This document shows, piece after piece, positions 23,482-31,416 of a stretch of 39,010 nt of DNA. The stretch is from assembly GCA_900772835.1 (NCBI GenBank), contig CAAGSA010000084.1:1-39010 (forward strand), in the 5' to 3' direction. The stretch's first letter is position 1. Each line of letters starts with the position of its first letter. This stretch comes from an uncultured Prevotella sp. GTDB taxonomy: Bacteria; Bacteroidota; Bacteroidia; Bacteroidales; Bacteroidaceae. The notes below the pieces were generated by a model, which made no database searches, was not told the DNA's origin, and was given only the letters and a program-made list of their open reading frames with translations. A program made the position numbers and the translations under genes.

Positions 23482-24981
23482 TTACCCTTTGATTTTTAAC
23501 TCCAAATTCTCTTTCCATCTTGCGTAAGCCTCCTGATACTCCGCACGACGGCATTCGTCGGGAGTAATTTCAGCAAGTTTTGCGAGCGAAGAGAAAGCCT
23601 CGTTGTGGTCTTTGTAGAAGCCGCAACCCATACCGGCACCCTTGGCTGCTCCGACACTACCGTCGGTTTCGTAAAGTTCTATCGTTGCACCGCTCACTCC
23701 GGCAAGCGTGTCACGGAACACCTTGCTCAAAAACATATTGGCGTTTCCGGCATGGATTTTCGTTATGTCCATACCCATACCATTCATTATCTCCATTCCA
23801 TAACAGAAACTGAACACAATACCCTCCTGTGCAGCACGCAGGATATGTGCCTTGGTGTGCTTGTTGAAGTTTATGCCATGGATGGAACAACCCGTTTCAC
23901 GATTCTCAAGCACACGCTCCGCCCCATTACCGAATGGGATAACAGAAAGTCCGTCGCTGCCTATCGGCACATCGGCTGCAAGATCGTTCATAGCAGCATA
24001 CGAGATTCCCTCAGGAGCAACTGTACGGCGAGCCCAGGCATTCAGAATTCCAGTGCCGTTGATACAAAGAAGAACGCCAAGACGATCCTGAGTGTCGGAA
24101 TAATTCACGTGGGCAAATGTGTTTACCCGGCTCTTTGGATCATAATCAACGTTGCCGAGCACTCCATAGACAACACCCGACGTGCCTGCCGTAGAGGCAA
24201 TCTCACCAGGGTTGAACACATTAAGGCTGAGAGCGTTGTTCGGTTGGTCGCCAGCACGATAACTTATAGGGGTACCCTCCTTTAGCCCTGCCTCCTGAGC
24301 GGCGTTGCGACTTACCTCTGCCTGAACACAGAAAGTAGATACCACATCAGGCACCATCCCACGGTCAATACCGTAGAAATCAAGCACGAAGTCGGCAACA
24401 CGACGTTCCTTAAAGTCCCAAAGTATCCCCTCGCTCAGTCCGCTGACGGTTGTATTCACCGTTCCGCTGAGTTTCATGGCTATAAAGTCGCCAGGCAGCA
24501 TAAACTTATGTATTTTCCCATACACCTCCGGTTCATTCTCCTTCACCCATGCCAATTTGGCAGCAGTGAAATTACCGGGCGAGTTAAGCAGATGCTGCAA
24601 ACATCTTTCTTCGCCTATCCCACGGAAAGCCTGTTCGCCATACGGCACTGCTCTGGAATCGCACCAGATGATTGCTGGACGCAATGGAACAAGGTCTTTA
24701 TCCACGCACACCAGACCATGCATCTGATAGGAAATACCAATTGCAACAATATCTTCTGCTGTTGCTCCTGCCATCTGCTTCACTTTGGCTATGGAGAGTT
24801 TACTGTTCTCCCACCACATTTCAGGGTCTTGCTCTGCCCATCCGCTCTTTACGGCAATAATTGGTGCTTCGCGTTCGGGAAAGAAAGCCTGTGCAACACA
24901 TTTTCCACTCTCAGTTTCCACGAGCGATGCCTTGACTGAGGAACTTCCCACATCAAGTCCAAGGAAATATTGCTTGTTCAT
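23482..24981 (-). CDS. xylB: Xylulokinase (FGGY family)
   Basis: 499 residues. It phosphorylates D-xylulose to xylulose 5-phosphate for the pentose-phosphate pathway. The N-terminal ASKHA domain begins FLGLDVGSSSVKASLVE; residues near 83-90 (ISYQMHGLV, with H88) and IIWCDSR are the sugar-binding segments; the catalytic base is D245 in YRAGDQPNNALS; TAGTSGVV is the ATP-binding glycine-rich segment. The QMHG motif favours xylulokinase over glycerol or gluconate kinase. Xylose isomerase is not in the window. It stands alone downstream of the 22-bp repeat array. Confidence 0.85.
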   Translation of the reverse strand: MNKQYFLGLDVGSSSVKASLVETESGKCVAQAFFPEREAPIIAVKSGWAEQDPEMWWENSKLSIAKVKQMAGATAEDIVAIGISYQMHGLVCVDKDLVPLRPAIIWCDSRAVPYGEQAFRGIGEERCLQHLLNSPGNFTAAKLAWVKENEPEVYGKIHKFMLPGDFIAMKLSGTVNTTVSGLSEGILWDFKERRVADFVLDFYGIDRGMVPDVVSTFCVQAEVSRNAAQEAGLKEGTPISYRAGDQPNNALSLNVFNPGEIASTAGTSGVVYGVLGNVDYDPKSRVNTFAHVNYSDTQDRLGVLLCINGTGILNAWARRTVAPEGISYAAMNDLAADVPIGSDGLSVIPFGNGAERVLENRETGCSIHGINFNKHTKAHILRAAQEGIVFSFCYGMEIMNGMGMDITKIHAGNANMFLSKVFRDTLAGVSGATIELYETDGSVGAAKGAGMGCGFYKDHNEAFSSLAKLAEITPDECRRAEYQEAYARWKENLELKIKG

Positions 24982-24989
24982 AGTAGTCT

Positions 24990-25228
24990 AATATTATTTT
25001 AAGTTGTTTGAAATTATATTATTTAAGCTGTTTGAATATATTATTTAAGTTCACTATATATGTATAATGTCACTTAAGCCCAAGAAATAAGCCACTTAAC
25101 TCCCAGATATATGTCATTCAGGTCCCAGATATACGTCACTTAACTCCCGGATATATGTCATTCAAACCTCATATATATGTCACTTAAGTTCTCTCTCTAT
25201 ATATTATTTAAGTTCTCTGCATATATGA
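24990..25228. repeat. Array of about ten degenerate 22-bp repeats upstream of xylB
   Basis: About ten units with the typical sequence ATGTCACTTAAGTCCCAGAT, anchored on a central TTAA/TTCA at 24999, 25023, 25045, 25074, 25096, 25117, 25140, 25161, 25184 and 25208. Spacing is 21-24 bp, with one 29-bp step. Central units match closely and end units drift to A/T. Several units are palindromic at the centre (ACTTAAGT). There are no spacers as in CRISPR and no coding frame. With the flanks it fills the whole 332-bp gap between xylB and the next gene. Confidence 0.85.
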
Positions 25229-25313
25229 ATACAAGTTTTGGCAATCCGATATCTCAAGTGATTTTGCATAATACAAAAATTCTTTCGGCATAACACATAA
25301 ACTTTGTTCATGC

Positions 25314-25661
25314 TCAGTCGAACAAGGAAAGCGAAAGATCTACACCACTACTTCCTGACGTTTTTTCTTGTTCTTCACCATAACAGTCGGCAGCATCAAA
25401 GTCGAACATCTGCTGATGCACGGCTTGCCGACAATGGGAAAGACGGTAGAAACCGTATTTTCCCGCCGGCTCCAACAAGGCATAACGACCCTTTCTGTTC
25501 TTGTTTACAAATGCCGCAACCGCCTTGTACACAGTTTCGTAATCGGCTGCCTCGAACAAGCCGTTATGGAGGTTGTACACATGGTGCGCTATCTTACGCG
25601 GCGAAAGCCCATTGCTTCCAGCCTCAAGAAGAATGTTGACTATGTCGGTTTCGTAGTTCAT
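25314..25661 (-). CDS. Small winged-helix protein, HARE-HTH-like
   Basis: 115 residues. The N-terminal 75 residues (MNYETDIVNILLEAGSNGLS, then KIAHHVYN and YALLEPAGKYGFYRL) resemble the HARE-HTH/winged-helix fold also found in RNA polymerase delta subunits and some restriction systems; the last 35 residues look disordered. Probably a DNA-binding protein. Its start codon lies four bases after the T-run of a terminator (25666-25712) and no promoter is visible, so expression may depend on read-through from the upstream DUF2582-like gene. Confidence 0.75.
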   Translation of the reverse strand: MNYETDIVNILLEAGSNGLSPRKIAHHVYNLHNGLFEAADYETVYKAVAAFVNKNRKGRYALLEPAGKYGFYRLSHCRQAVHQQMFDFDAADCYGEEQEKTSGSSGVDLSLSLFD

Positions 25662-25665
25662 AGCT

Positions 25666-25712
25666 AAAAAAAGGACTGGAGATAAAATCCATCGGTTTCA
25701 TCACCAGTCCTT
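25666..25712 (-). terminator. Rho-independent terminator directly before the HARE-HTH-like gene
   Basis: On the minus strand, AAGGACTGG (25704-25712) pairs with CCAGTCCTT (25671-25679) across a 24-nt loop, followed by seven T (25666-25672). The T-run is separated from the ATG at 25659-25661 by only AGCT. Confidence 0.85.
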
Positions 25713-25736
25713 CTCGGTTATTATTTCTTTCTTTTT

Positions 25737-26039
25737 TTATGCCAAGAAGACCTTGCCTCCCTCGCCCTTGATTTTTCCCTCTTTCAACAGCCAGCCCATT
25801 CCGAGGAGTGTCTCCTCAGCAGAAATGCCGGCAGCCTTTGCAATCTCTGCAATGCTGAGACCTGCCTGTGCAACAGAAAGAGCCTGATAGACGTCGCCAG
25901 CTCTGAAACCGACACACTCTGCTGATACTTCAACCGGTGCTACAACCTTCTTCGCTGTGGTCTTTCTTGTTGTTGCCTTCTTCACAGTTGCCTTTGTTGC
26001 AACCTTCTTTTCTGTAACTTTCTTTTCTGTCATAATCAT
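25737..26039 (-). CDS. Winged-helix protein with histone H1-like Lys/Ala/Thr tail (DUF2582-like)
   Basis: 100 residues. Residues 1-37 are a repetitive basic tail (TEKKVTEKKVATKATVKK...), as in histone H1-like bacterial proteins. Residues about 44-100 form a winged helix (GDVYQALSVAQAGLSIAEIAK...LKEGKIKGEGGKVFL) that matches my memory of the DUF2582 family. The combination points to a small DNA-binding, possibly nucleoid-associated, protein. It has a probable promoter at 26107 and ends 25 bp before a strong terminator. Confidence 0.85.
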   Translation of the reverse strand: MIMTEKKVTEKKVATKATVKKATTRKTTAKKVVAPVEVSAECVGFRAGDVYQALSVAQAGLSIAEIAKAAGISAEETLLGMGWLLKEGKIKGEGGKVFLA

Positions 26040-26106
26040 ATATACATTTAAGTCTGTCTTAAGCTTGCGAAAGTCTCGCCAACCTTATAACATTATAATA
26101 TGTATG

Positions 26107-26114
26107 CAAAAATA
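26107..26114 (-). promoter_or_regulatory. -7 box of the DUF2582-like gene
   Basis: TATTTTTG on the minus strand (complement of 26107-26114), about 68 bp before the start codon. No TTTG is found at the expected -33 distance. Confidence 0.5.
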
Positions 26115-26183
26115 ATACTTTTTCTTTAAACTTTTCATTTATTTTGCATAAATCATTCACAGATTGAAAGTCAGAAGGACTGT

Positions 26184-27953
26184 TTAAGCGTTTTCTTGAC
26201 TTACATCAACACTTATCTGCAACTCCTTGAGCTGTTTGTCATCAAGGAACGAAGGTGCATCAAGCATCACATCACGTCCACTGTTGTTTTTCGGGAAAGC
26301 GATGCAGTCGCGGATAGAATCAAGACCAGCCATAATCGATACGAAACGGTCGAGACCGAAAGCGAGACCTGCGTGTGGCGGTGCACCATACTTGAAAGCA
26401 TTGATAAGGAAGCCGAACTGCGCCATGGCACGCTCGGGAGTGAAGCCAAGAATCTTGAACATCTTTTCCTGGAGGTTGCAGTCGTGAATACGGAGGCTGC
26501 CGCCGCCTACCTCAATACCGTTGCACACAAAGTCGTATGCCTTTGCACGCACCTGCTCAGGATGCTCATCGAGCAGCGGGATATCATCAGGGTTAGGCAT
26601 CGTAAACGGATGATGTGTAGCCATAAGGCGCTGTTCCTCGTCGCTCCACTCGAAGAGAGGGAAGTCGACAATCCAGAGGCACTCAAACTTGTCCTTGTCG
26701 CGCAGTCCGAGACGGTCGCCCATCTCCAGACGCAGTGTACAAAGCTGCACGCGCGTCTTGTTTGCCTTGTCGCCGCTGAGAATGAGAATCAGATCGCCGG
26801 GGTTTGCCTGCATCTTCTCCACCACGCGCGCCATTACTTCCGGCGTGTAGAACTTGTCGATGCTGCTCTTCACGGTTCCGTCCTCGTTCACCTTTATCCA
26901 TACGAGTCCCTTGGCTCCTACCTGTGGGCGCTTCACGAAGTCCGTGAGCTGGTCGAGCTGCTTGCGTGTATAGCTTGCGCATCCAGGAGCACAGATGGCT
27001 CCGATATAGGCAGCGTCGTTGAACACGGCAAACTCGCCAGTGCCCTTCAGTTCGTCCATAAGCTCTACAAACTCCATACCGAAGCGCAGGTCCGGCTTGT
27101 CGCTACCGAAACGGCGCATAGCCTCATGCCATGTCATCTGCTGGAGCTTTGCCGGCAGTTCCACGCCACGCACCTCCTTGAACAGATGGCGCGCCATATC
27201 CTCGAAGAGGTTTATTACATCGTCCTGATCAACAAACGACATTTCGCAGTCAATCTGTGTGAACTCCGGCTGGCGGTCAGCCCGAAGGTCTTCGTCGCGG
27301 AAACATTTGGCAATCTGGAAATATCTGTCGAATCCGCTCACCATAAGCAGCTGCTTGAGCGTCTGCGGACTCTGCGGCAGGGCATAGAACTGCCCCGGGT
27401 TCATACGCGACGGCACTACGAAATCGCGTGCTCCCTCCGGTGTGCTGCCTATGAGTATAGGTGTTTCCACCTCTATGAAGTTCTGCGAATCAAGGAAATT
27501 GCGGATGAGTATGGTCATACGATGGCGCAGCTCAAGATTGTGGCGCACCGTCGGGCGACGCAGATCAAGGTAGCGATATTTCATGCGTATGTCATCTCCG
27601 CCGTCGGTATTGTCCTCAATAGTGAACGGCGGCGTAGCGCTCTCACTCAGCACATTGAGTGCCGATGCTATAATTTCAATCTCTCCCGTAGGAATCTTGG
27701 TGTTCTTGCTCTCGCGCTCGCTCACTACGCCTTCCACCTGGATACAGAATTCGCGTCCAAGTTTGTTGGCACGTGCGCAGAGTTCAGCATCCGTCTCTCC
27801 GTTGAAAACGAGCTGTGTTATTCCATACCTGTCGCGCAGGTCAACGAACGTCATTCCGCCCATCTTACGGCTGCGCTGCACCCATCCGGCAAGCGTCACG
27901 TTCTTTCCTTCATCAGAGAGTCTCAGCTCTCCACAAGTGTTTGTTCTGTACAT
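26184..27953 (-). CDS. aspS: Aspartyl-tRNA synthetase
   Basis: 589 residues, the long bacterial type with an inserted GAD domain. It charges tRNA-Asp with aspartate in the cytoplasm. The N-terminal OB-fold anticodon-binding domain begins MYRTNTCGELRLSDEG and includes GWVQRSRKMGGMTFVDLRDR. Class II motif 2 is FRDEDLRADRQPEFTQID and motif 3 is the GLAFGLDRFVSIMAG segment near the C-terminus. A -7 box and a leader hairpin lie upstream. Confidence 0.97.
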   Translation of the reverse strand: MYRTNTCGELRLSDEGKNVTLAGWVQRSRKMGGMTFVDLRDRYGITQLVFNGETDAELCARANKLGREFCIQVEGVVSERESKNTKIPTGEIEIIASALNVLSESATPPFTIEDNTDGGDDIRMKYRYLDLRRPTVRHNLELRHRMTILIRNFLDSQNFIEVETPILIGSTPEGARDFVVPSRMNPGQFYALPQSPQTLKQLLMVSGFDRYFQIAKCFRDEDLRADRQPEFTQIDCEMSFVDQDDVINLFEDMARHLFKEVRGVELPAKLQQMTWHEAMRRFGSDKPDLRFGMEFVELMDELKGTGEFAVFNDAAYIGAICAPGCASYTRKQLDQLTDFVKRPQVGAKGLVWIKVNEDGTVKSSIDKFYTPEVMARVVEKMQANPGDLILILSGDKANKTRVQLCTLRLEMGDRLGLRDKDKFECLWIVDFPLFEWSDEEQRLMATHHPFTMPNPDDIPLLDEHPEQVRAKAYDFVCNGIEVGGGSLRIHDCNLQEKMFKILGFTPERAMAQFGFLINAFKYGAPPHAGLAFGLDRFVSIMAGLDSIRDCIAFPKNNSGRDVMLDAPSFLDDKQLKELQISVDVSQENA

Positions 27954-27980
27954 AAATTATATGTTGTATGTTTTTATATT

Positions 27981-28019
27981 TGCATTTCCGTCATTTCCTC
28001 CATACGGAATGCAAAGATA
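27981..28019 (-). promoter_or_regulatory. aspS -7 box and leader hairpin
   Basis: On the minus strand TATCTTTG (complement of 28012-28019) is a good -7 box; no -33 TTTG at normal spacing. The transcript would begin close to a hairpin, GCATTCCGT pairing with ACGGAAATGC (27981-28011), whose loop holds GGAGGAAATG, a Shine-Dalgarno-like sequence before an ATG that opens a six-codon frame (MTEMQI). Confidence 0.5.
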
Positions 28020-28076
28020 AAAAGAATCTTTCACAAACAGCAGTCTGAATGCAAAAAAGAAACTTTTTATCATATT

Positions 28077-30617
28077 TTATTTTGCCTGAACATCAAACGT
28101 GAGTTCTTCTGCATCAGGCTTCCTGCCGATGAGAATAGTGTCGCCGCTCTTCAATTTGTCGGAGAGAATCAGTTCGCAGACTCCATCTTCGATATATGTC
28201 TGTATAGCCCTCTTCAGCGGACGGGCACCGAACTGCACGTCGTAGCCCTTGGTTGCCACCAGTTCCTTTGCCTCATCGGAAAGGCTGATGGTGTAGCCCA
28301 TCTCTGCCACTCTGCCGTAGAGAGCGCGCAGCTCTATATCTACTATTTTCTTTATGGCATCCAGTCCGAGCTGGTCGAAGGTTATAATCTCATCAAGACG
28401 ATTCAGGAACTCCGGACTGAACTGTTTGCTCAGACTCTTCTGTATGATACTGCGCGCATACTCCTTGTCGGCCTCCTTCATATCTGCAGACAACCTGCCG
28501 GCATTGAAGCCTATTCCCCTGCCGAACTCCTTGAGCTGGCGGGTGCCGGCGTTGCTGGTCATTATTATCACCGTGTTGCGGAAATCCACAAGCCTGCCGT
28601 TGCCGTCGGTCATACGTCCCTCGTCGAGCACCTGCAGCAGCATGTTGAACACATTGCCGTGTGCCTTCTCTATCTCGTCGAGCAGCACGATGGAATACGG
28701 ATGGCGGCGCACTTTCTCCGTGAGCTGTCCTCCCTCGTCGTAGCCCACGTAGCCCGGAGGCGCACCCACAAGGCGAGACGTGTTGAAGCTCTCGCTGTAT
28801 TCGCTCATATCAATGCGGATCAAAGCGTCAGCACTGCCGAACATGTATTCGGCAAGCTTCTTGGCAAGATATGTCTTGCCCACGCCCGTCGGTCCGAGGA
28901 ACATAAAGGCTCCTATTGGATGGCGCGGGTCTCTCAGCCCCACGCGGTTGCGCTGTATTGCCTTCACCATTTTATCTATGGCGGCATCCTGTGCCACCAC
29001 ATCATCCTTGAGCAGCTGCGCCATATTCCGCAAGCGTGCGCCCTCCGACTCAGTGACACGCTGCACCGGCACTCCGGTCATCATTGAAACGACCTCTGCC
29101 ACGTCTTTTTCCGTAACGTCCACACTGCTGCCATAGTTGCCATTCTCGAAGTCCTTGCGCATCTTGTCTATCGCGTCCTGCAGTTCTGCCTGTTTGTCGC
29201 GGAAGCTTGCCGCAAGCTCGAAGTTCTGGTTCTTCACCGCCATCTGCTTCTTCCGCGCCACGGTTTTCAGCTCCTCCTCCATCTGCACTATCTCGGGTGG
29301 CACCTGCGCCGTCTTCAGGCGTGCCTTCGCCCCCACTTCGTCGAGGGCGTCTATCGCCTTGTCGGGGAACTGGCGGTCGTTCACGTATCTGTCGGTGTAC
29401 CTCACGCAAGCCTCGATGGCATCATCGTCATAGCGAACATGATGATGGTGTTCATAGCGCTCTTTTATGTTGCGCAGGATTTCCATCGTCTGCTCTACGG
29501 TTGTCGGCTCCACCATCACCTTCTGGAATCGGCGCTCCAGGGCACCGTCCTTCTCGATAGATTTGCGGTATTCATCGAGTGTGGTTGCTCCTATACACTG
29601 TATGGTGCCGCGCGCCAATGCCGGCTTGAGCAGATTGGCGGCATCCATCGAGCCCGGTGTCGAACCTGCACCTACGATGGTGTGTATCTCGTCGATGAAC
29701 ACGATAATCTCGGGGTTATCCTCGATTTCCTTCACCAGTGCGCGCAGACGCTCTTCGAACTGTCCGCGATATTTCGTGCCTGCCACGATTGCCGCCATAT
29801 CGAGCGTTATGAGGCGCTTGCCGTAGAGCACGGGCGAAGCCTTCTTCCCGGCAATGAGCAGTGCCAGTCCTTCCACGATGGCACTCTTGCCCACTCCCGG
29901 CTCTCCTATCAGCACAGGATTGTTTTTCTTGCGTCGGCACAAGATTTCCGTCACGCGCTGTATCTCCCTCTCGCGTCCCACCACGGGGTCGAGCTTGCCG
30001 TCGGCTGCCGCCTTCGTGAGGTCTGTACCGAAATTATCAAGAATCGGTGTCTTGCTTGCTGTTTTCTGGGCGCGCGCAGATGCTGCGCCACTCTGCCGCG
30101 CATTGTTTCCTCTGCCGGCAATATACTCCTCTTCTTCCTCCTCTTCCTCGGGCATTCCTATGCCGTTGCGCGGCATGCTGTTTGCCCCCATGTAGAAGAA
30201 GTTGAACACGTCGTCATACTTTATCTCGTTCATTTCCAGTATTTTCTTTGCGCCTGTTTCACGGCGGTCATGCAATATTGCAAGCAGAAGATGGATTTCA
30301 TCGACATACTTTGCCGAACGCAGCCTTGCCTCCAGCACGGCAATCTTCAATACATTGCTCGCCTCATCGCTCAGATTCAGCTCCGACGCCGGCACGGGTG
30401 CCGCAGCACTGCCTGCCACATTGCGTTCCAGCTCGCTCTTCATCGGCTGCATCTCTATGTGCCTGCTCTGCATCAACTGGAGCAGAGCCCCATCGTTCTC
30501 GCGCAGCATGGCAAGGAGCAGATGCTCCGGACCTACCGTCTGGCTCGCAAGGCGCACAGCCTCTTCCCGGCTGAACGCCAATATTTCTGACATCTTGGGT
30601 GAAAACTGATTTGTCAT
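28077..30617 (-). CDS. clpC: AAA+ unfoldase ClpC (Clp protease ATP-binding subunit)
   Basis: 846 residues. It unfolds proteins and feeds them to ClpP. Order: Clp_N repeats (about 1-145); an acidic then Ala/Ser/Arg linker (EEEEEEEEYIAGRG, 158-190); AAA1 with Walker A GEPGVGKS (238-245) and Walker B VFIDEIHTI; a UVR motif (about 435-470, ELAASFRDKQAELQ) that marks ClpC rather than ClpA or ClpB; AAA2 with Walker A GPTGVGKT (about 574-581) and VLLDEIEKAH; and the C-terminal ClpB_D2-small domain. The eight-Glu linker run is unusual. It lies 89 bp after queH, same strand. Confidence 0.95.
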   Translation of the reverse strand: MTNQFSPKMSEILAFSREEAVRLASQTVGPEHLLLAMLRENDGALLQLMQSRHIEMQPMKSELERNVAGSAAAPVPASELNLSDEASNVLKIAVLEARLRSAKYVDEIHLLLAILHDRRETGAKKILEMNEIKYDDVFNFFYMGANSMPRNGIGMPEEEEEEEEYIAGRGNNARQSGAASARAQKTASKTPILDNFGTDLTKAAADGKLDPVVGREREIQRVTEILCRRKKNNPVLIGEPGVGKSAIVEGLALLIAGKKASPVLYGKRLITLDMAAIVAGTKYRGQFEERLRALVKEIEDNPEIIVFIDEIHTIVGAGSTPGSMDAANLLKPALARGTIQCIGATTLDEYRKSIEKDGALERRFQKVMVEPTTVEQTMEILRNIKERYEHHHHVRYDDDAIEACVRYTDRYVNDRQFPDKAIDALDEVGAKARLKTAQVPPEIVQMEEELKTVARKKQMAVKNQNFELAASFRDKQAELQDAIDKMRKDFENGNYGSSVDVTEKDVAEVVSMMTGVPVQRVTESEGARLRNMAQLLKDDVVAQDAAIDKMVKAIQRNRVGLRDPRHPIGAFMFLGPTGVGKTYLAKKLAEYMFGSADALIRIDMSEYSESFNTSRLVGAPPGYVGYDEGGQLTEKVRRHPYSIVLLDEIEKAHGNVFNMLLQVLDEGRMTDGNGRLVDFRNTVIIMTSNAGTRQLKEFGRGIGFNAGRLSADMKEADKEYARSIIQKSLSKQFSPEFLNRLDEIITFDQLGLDAIKKIVDIELRALYGRVAEMGYTISLSDEAKELVATKGYDVQFGARPLKRAIQTYIEDGVCELILSDKLKSGDTILIGRKPDAEELTFDVQAK

Positions 30618-30706
30618 TTTCTATCTTCCTACCTTAGGTTACAATATAAAACAAATTATCTCTTTTCTTATTCTGACTGCAAATAATATGCCAAAGCCGT
30701 GCAGCA

Positions 30707-31345
30707 CTAATCCACTTGCTCCCCACTATCGCCGTCTGTCTTGACGGCGGAGCTGCTGCGCATGCTGAACTCACATCCGCAATACTGCTGGTTGTAAAAG
30801 CCATACTGGCGTATGATGGCTGCGCGGCGCTCGCTCAGTCCGCCCTTGCGCCAGTTCTGGGTCCACCATTCCACATCGGCAAACGGTTCCACGGCATAGC
30901 TGCCGGCAGCGTTTATCTGGTCGAGGCTCTTCCAGCGCGACGAGGCAAGCGTCGTGGTAATCACTTTTATCCCGTGCTCATGGGCGTAGCATGCTGCCCT
31001 GCGGAGCCGGTACTTGAAGCACTCCAGACATCTGCCACCGCGCTCCGGCTCTGCTTCAAGCCCTCTCACGGCAGTCAGCCATGCCGCATGGTCGTAGTCG
31101 TCGTCAACTATCTCCAGCCCGAGTGCCTCGGCATATCTTACGCATTCTTCTTTCCTTATCCTATACTCATTCTCTGGATATATATTCGGATTGCAGTAAT
31201 ACACCACCGGCTCTATGCCGTGCTGCATCAGACATTCTATTATTGCCGACGAGCAGGGGGCACAACAGGTGTGGAGCAGGACTCTCGTCTCGCCGCCAGG
31301 CACCGAAACTTCGTATTTCTTCTTCGACATTCTTTTTCCTTTCAT
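30707..31345 (-). CDS. queH: Epoxyqueuosine reductase QueH
   Basis: 212 residues (207 from the second ATG at 31330). QueH performs the last step of queuosine synthesis in tRNA, replacing QueG in many bacteria. The family's Cys motifs are visible: HTCCAPCSS (about 25-33), RCLECFKYRLRRAA, and YCGCEF near residue 190, which bind the iron-sulfur cluster and metal. The RGGRC region and SSRWKSLDQIN segment are also typical. It lies 71 bp after the phospholipase D-like gene and before clpC. The last 20 residues are variable and probably disordered. Confidence 0.92.
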   Translation of the reverse strand: MKGKRMSKKKYEVSVPGGETRVLLHTCCAPCSSAIIECLMQHGIEPVVYYCNPNIYPENEYRIRKEECVRYAEALGLEIVDDDYDHAAWLTAVRGLEAEPERGGRCLECFKYRLRRAACYAHEHGIKVITTTLASSRWKSLDQINAAGSYAVEPFADVEWWTQNWRKGGLSERRAAIIRQYGFYNQQYCGCEFSMRSSSAVKTDGDSGEQVD

Positions 31346-31416
31346 TGAATCAATCTGTGGTTTCAGTTTCGCTCTCCAAAGGAAGCATTATCCGTAATTC
31401 TGCGAAACGAGCTCCG

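Noticed and set aside
24990..25228. CRISPR array
   Set aside because: Units follow each other without unique spacers, the repeat is degenerate, and no cas gene is near.
26196..29087. 963-codon open frame on the plus strand across aspS, the gap and clpC
   Set aside because: It is antisense to two clearly real genes and to the gap between them, and its translation has no conserved motif; it results from codon bias of the opposite strand.
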